A stretch of DNA of 64,000 bases, from NCBI GenBank assembly GCA_039654915.1, contig CM077596.1, positions 54,062,501-54,126,500 of the forward strand, given 5' to 3'. The notes beneath the pieces were generated by a model. It was not told the DNA's origin. It saw only the letters and a program-made list of their open reading frames with translations, and ran no database searches. Numbering within the stretch: position 1 is the stretch's first letter; every line of letters starts with the position of its first letter. Origin of the DNA: Aquilaria yunnanensis. Taxonomy: Eukaryota; Streptophyta; Magnoliopsida; Malvales; Thymelaeaceae. A program made the translations under genes and the position numbers. Below are positions 60,911-64,000 of the stretch, piece by piece.

Positions 60911-62221
60911 TTCATTGTTTGCCACAGTCATCTCTTACACCCAGGTGCTCTACACAAATCTAACATGAAAAAACAATCCAAATATGATCTACACAAATGA
61001 AACACAAATAAATATCAAGAACTAGTTCGTACCTAACTAGTATTAAAAGAATGCAAATTTATTTTCTCTAAAAGAACAAGCAGAAACTGATAAAAAAATA
61101 AATTATTTTTAATAAAAGAATAAACAATTTCTTATTCCTCTTGTTTCTTTGATACAGACTTAGTCAAATTTCTAAATTTTTTATCATTAGTAATTATCAT
61201 TTAATGTTAATATCTTTACCAGTTATCTGTCAACATTTTACGCAACTTTATTGCAACTTCACTTCAACTACAGGTCTTATAGTTTCCACACAACTCAGGT
61301 GATATTATGTAAAAATTTTAACAATAATCTTTAATTACTGACAGGAGAAAAGTTTTTGAAAATTTGGCTATTTCTTGCATCAAAGAAATAAGACAAAAAT
61401 TAAATGTTAGGGACTAGATTGTACAAGATAAATTACTTTAGAGGCATGGCTTACGCATGCGCCGGGCGCAGAGAGAAATCAGCCAAAAAAAAGGATGGCG
61501 CATGTATCCAAATTGTAAAAAAAAAAAAAAAAACCACATTTGACTTTTTACTTCTACTCATAGATTAAGAAAAATAAATAAATATTAAAATAATAGTTTT
61601 AGTGTTATTACGATAAAGTATTTTATCAAATATGAAAATAGCATAAAAATTTGGGATGATCTAAAATAATATATGATGCAAAGAATATGAATGTGGGGAG
61701 TAATTAAAAAACATTATGAAGGGCTCACTGAAAATATATAGATTAAGATTTTAATTGGCGATAATAATTGCTAATAACTCGAAAGATCTCTCTTTTTCTT
61801 TACCATGTTTGAAATCATAATGAACATAACCAGACGCATTCATGAGTTGCTCTTTCAAATTCAAATCCCATTTTCCCTCTCTCAAATCAACAGCAGGCTT
61901 CTCAACCGCAAGCGTGTATTCGCGTGTGCGTGTGTTTTTTTTTTCTTTTTCTTCATTTGTTTTTGGTAAAAACCTTGTTTGCTGATATTGCAAAATTGAT
62001 GAAGACTTTTATTCGCCAATATGATAATTAGTTAATTTCACACAGTTAATTTCTCTACCTTTTCTTATGAAGTTCAAAACCTCAACGGACAAAAGCTATA
62101 ACTTCCCACATTTATGGAGTCTGTGTCTCAAAACCCAAATGCCCATTTTTAATTCTCTGCCAACCCCTCATTTCAATTTTCAAATTCCAGACAATTACCT
62201 AACAAGAAAGCAAAAGAGATT
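60911..62221 (+). other. Upstream region of the BASL-like gene
   Basis: AT-rich. It holds reverse-complement traces of the T-rich repeat (AAAAGAACAAGC near 61072), an A-run (61517-61533) and CGCATGCGCC near 61454. No clear TATA box was found close to the ATG. The frame on the minus strand at 61751-61993 has no support. Confidence 0.5.
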
Positions 62222-63669
62222 ATGGGCACACCATGGATTCTCACGAGACTTGTAAAGTGGCGAGTAAGAGATTTGGCTTCTTGTTTCTTGGCCTGCAGAT
62301 TCCCTTTAGGTAAGTATATGTCCTTAGTCCAAATCCAAGATTCTACCTTTTTTTCGTTCCCTTTTGTAAGATTAGTCAAATTTTCTGAAAAGGATTCAGA
62401 ATGGTGTAATTTTGATTGAAGCAGAAGAAGATCAACAGGATGCTGGCTGCGGCCAGTTTCAAGGTCATCAGTTGCCAATTCGAAACATAGTTTTCGAAAC
62501 AAAAGATGAACACAGAAGCAGAAAAAGCAACACGAAGCCGTCGCAAAAAAGGGGTAAGAAGTGTCACAGAAGAAAGGAAAATGTAGATCCGTTGCAAACA
62601 GAGAATGGTAGCTCTAGCTGGACACTTCTCAAAGATGAAGACTATATCGTCTTCTGCTTTAAGGAAGATGGAGCCAATTTCAATGATGTGGCGAGAGATG
62701 GCAAGTTAGAAGGCTCCAATCAGCTAATTGACCCTCCAAGACCAACGAAAAATCCTCATATTCCAACTCCAAAGGTTCACCAATTTTGTATTTCTACAAA
62801 AAAATTTTATTTTCTAAACAAAACCATAATTGTATTATTTTTTTCCTTGTTTGTGAAAAATTATTAGGAGAAAGGAGACAACCAAAGCTTCCAAGTGGAT
62901 TTAGAGTTATATTCAAGTGACGTTGATAAGAGATCAAGTAAGAGTGTGACATCAAGTGACTCTAGCCAATCAGATGCCAGCAATGCCTCCTTCTCTTTCC
63001 CTATGTGAGACAAAGATCTCTTTTCTTATTCATTTGTTTATATAACACACACACACACACTACACACACAAATTATTTATATAAATACATAAATACTTCA
63101 CTTTTCCAAAAAAGGTCCAACATATTTTATTTTAGGTCGTAACTTTGCATCGTTTTCGTGTTTAGCGAATCTTTTTTACTGTATTACCCTTCATTTCACA
63201 ATTTCAATATCAACTTTTTTTATATTTCTTAATTTATGAGTAAAAATTGAATGTTAAAAGTAAAAATAACACATAAGCTTTTTATTCTTTTCTAATTTTC
63301 ATGTCAGACTTAACGTTTTATATAAAAAGGGACGGAAGAAGTACACACACAAACAGATAAATATACGTACATATCTAGTTACACAATAGTTGGTAGCTCT
63401 ATCTCTTCCATAGCAGTATTAGATAGCATACGCTGTTGCTCTTTTCCCTTTCTTTTTTAAAACTTTGTTCATTTCAAGAGGCTTTTTTTTTCTTTTTTCA
63501 AATATATAGTATCATAATCGGTTCAAAATAAAGTTATGAAATTGGTTAATAATGCAGCTTGGGACAAGAGTGGTTGGGAAGCCCAGCGCAAATGCCAAAA
63601 CCCGCAGAAGATTTGTTCCTAAGGAAGGACAAAATTTGCTCCTCTCCTTTCCAATGTTGTAGATTCTGA
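62222..63669 (+). CDS. BASL: BASL-like stomatal polarity protein, four exons
   Basis: Exons 62222-62309, 62425-62774, 62868-63004 and 63558-63669 give 228 residues (Arabidopsis BASL: about 260). All introns are GT-AG and the phases fit; acceptor 62422 instead of 62425 would add one residue. The start ATG opens MGTPWILTRLVKWRVRD, with LASCFLAC at 18-25, the N-terminal block of BASL. A basic stretch (71-80, KRGKKCHRRK) may be a nuclear signal, DEDYIVFCF lies at 100-108, an acidic-serine tract at about 162-186, and FSFP at 188-191, followed by LG and then GSP (199-201); the end is FQCCRF. In BASL an FxFP site docks MPK3/6, and the protein sits at a cortical crescent and in the nucleus to set asymmetric division of stomatal precursors. 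S/T-P sites: T144, S200, S221. Exon 4 in its correct phase matches the BASL C-terminus, which supports the model. Confidence in the family is high; orthology is inferred. Confidence 0.87.
63038..63071. repeat. CA dinucleotide repeat in intron 3
   Basis: A run of AC units with one interruption (TAC), a possible length-variable marker. Confidence 0.9.
63096..63341. mobile_element. Possible Stowaway-like MITE in intron 3
   Basis: The right end (GGGACGGAAGAAG then TA) is the reverse complement of a Stowaway-type start, CTTCTTCCGTCCC. A left end of CTTCACTTTTCC after TA (63094-63095) lies 246 bp upstream and continues with GGTCCAACATATTTTATTTT, common in such MITEs. The left end is poorly conserved. 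Confidence 0.45.
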
Positions 63670-64000
63670 GCGTACTTTTTTCCATCTCTCAGGCTCTGCC
63701 CAAAGTTTCATTTCATAAAAATTGATTTCATAATTCTTTGATTAATTATATTGATCATATTAGCATAATTTATTATTTTGGTGTATTTTCTTTTTTACCA
63801 GAGAGCATCTTATTTGCCATTCATCAAGTGCATTACAGATGGCTTGTCTTGTAGGAAACGTTTGATGTAAACTTTTATTATTAGTACTAATTTGATTGAA
63901 TTGGCTAACCCTAATTGTGCATGATTGAATTTCAATCTTTTTAATGTGTACAATAGATTTAAATGTCTTAGCTTTTTTTTTCCCCCAAAAGAAGGCGATG
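63670..64000 (+). other. Downstream region of the BASL-like gene
   Basis: AT-rich 3' flank; no next gene seen before the window ends and no clear polyadenylation signal can be singled out. Confidence 0.5.

Noticed and set aside
62173..62502. 109-codon minus-strand frame over BASL exon 1
   Set aside because: Antisense to the well-supported exon 1 and intron 1; no domain.
63558..63663. Alternative phase of BASL exon 4 starting at LGTRVV
   Set aside because: It would need a different junction; the phase given by the GTGAGA donor at 63005 gives a C-terminus that matches BASL (GSP, FQCCRF).

Overview
The window is plant nuclear DNA, almost certainly from a eudicot. It is AT-rich and dominated by LTR retrotransposons of plant type: initiator-Met-tRNA primer sites, Ty1/copia and Ty3/gypsy pol genes, Tat-lineage elements, a Stowaway MITE and a Mutator-like element. 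It has one convincing host gene, at the right end: a four-exon homologue of BASL, the polarity protein of the stomatal lineage. The species cannot be named from the sequence.

Layout. (1) 1-11468: a decayed gypsy element (B). Its 5' LTR ends at 2461, a primer site follows at 2464, and its 3' LTR runs 6155-11468, split by a 2.5-kb solo LTR (family A, 7253-9738, duplication GGCCA). (2) 11469-18911: a decayed Tat-lineage gypsy element, cut by a copia solo LTR (14466-18430), itself cut by a second family-A solo LTR (15039-17589, duplication AAATG). (3) 18912-34725: non-coding repeat-like DNA and an inverted family-A LTR (about 21437-33727). The latter holds an inverted copia solo LTR (22675-24077) and a full-length copia element (24485-32814, duplication TTAGC) whose 1,323-codon gag-pol frame has five nonsense codons and no frameshift. 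(4) 34726-56897: a chromovirus-type gypsy element (C). Its pol is broken first by a solo LTR of its own family plus a 243-bp inverted-repeat unit (40130-42788, duplication CTATG), then by a Tat/Grande-like element (43148-53843, duplication GCATG). That element carries an intron-containing antisense gene, which is itself broken by another copia solo LTR (47218-48632). Its 3' LTR holds a further small element (52107-53546, duplication CTCCT). (5) 56898-62221: a stretch of degenerate short repeats, a Mutator-like element with long inverted ends and a pyrimidine-rich interior (57623-59232), a Stowaway MITE in one of its arms, and a T-rich tandem repeat of 187-bp period. (6) 62222-63669: the BASL-like gene.

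The insertion order follows from the nesting. The Tat and chromovirus bodies are older; the copia family and family A came later and remain mostly as solo LTRs, which points to frequent LTR-LTR recombination. The parts most worth follow-up are the antisense gene of the Grande-like element, the two LTR insertions that carry an extra tRNA-like unit exactly at their 3' border, the palindrome clusters in the gypsy LTRs, the hairpin-rich leader of the copia element, and the BASL gene with its repeat-laden upstream region.
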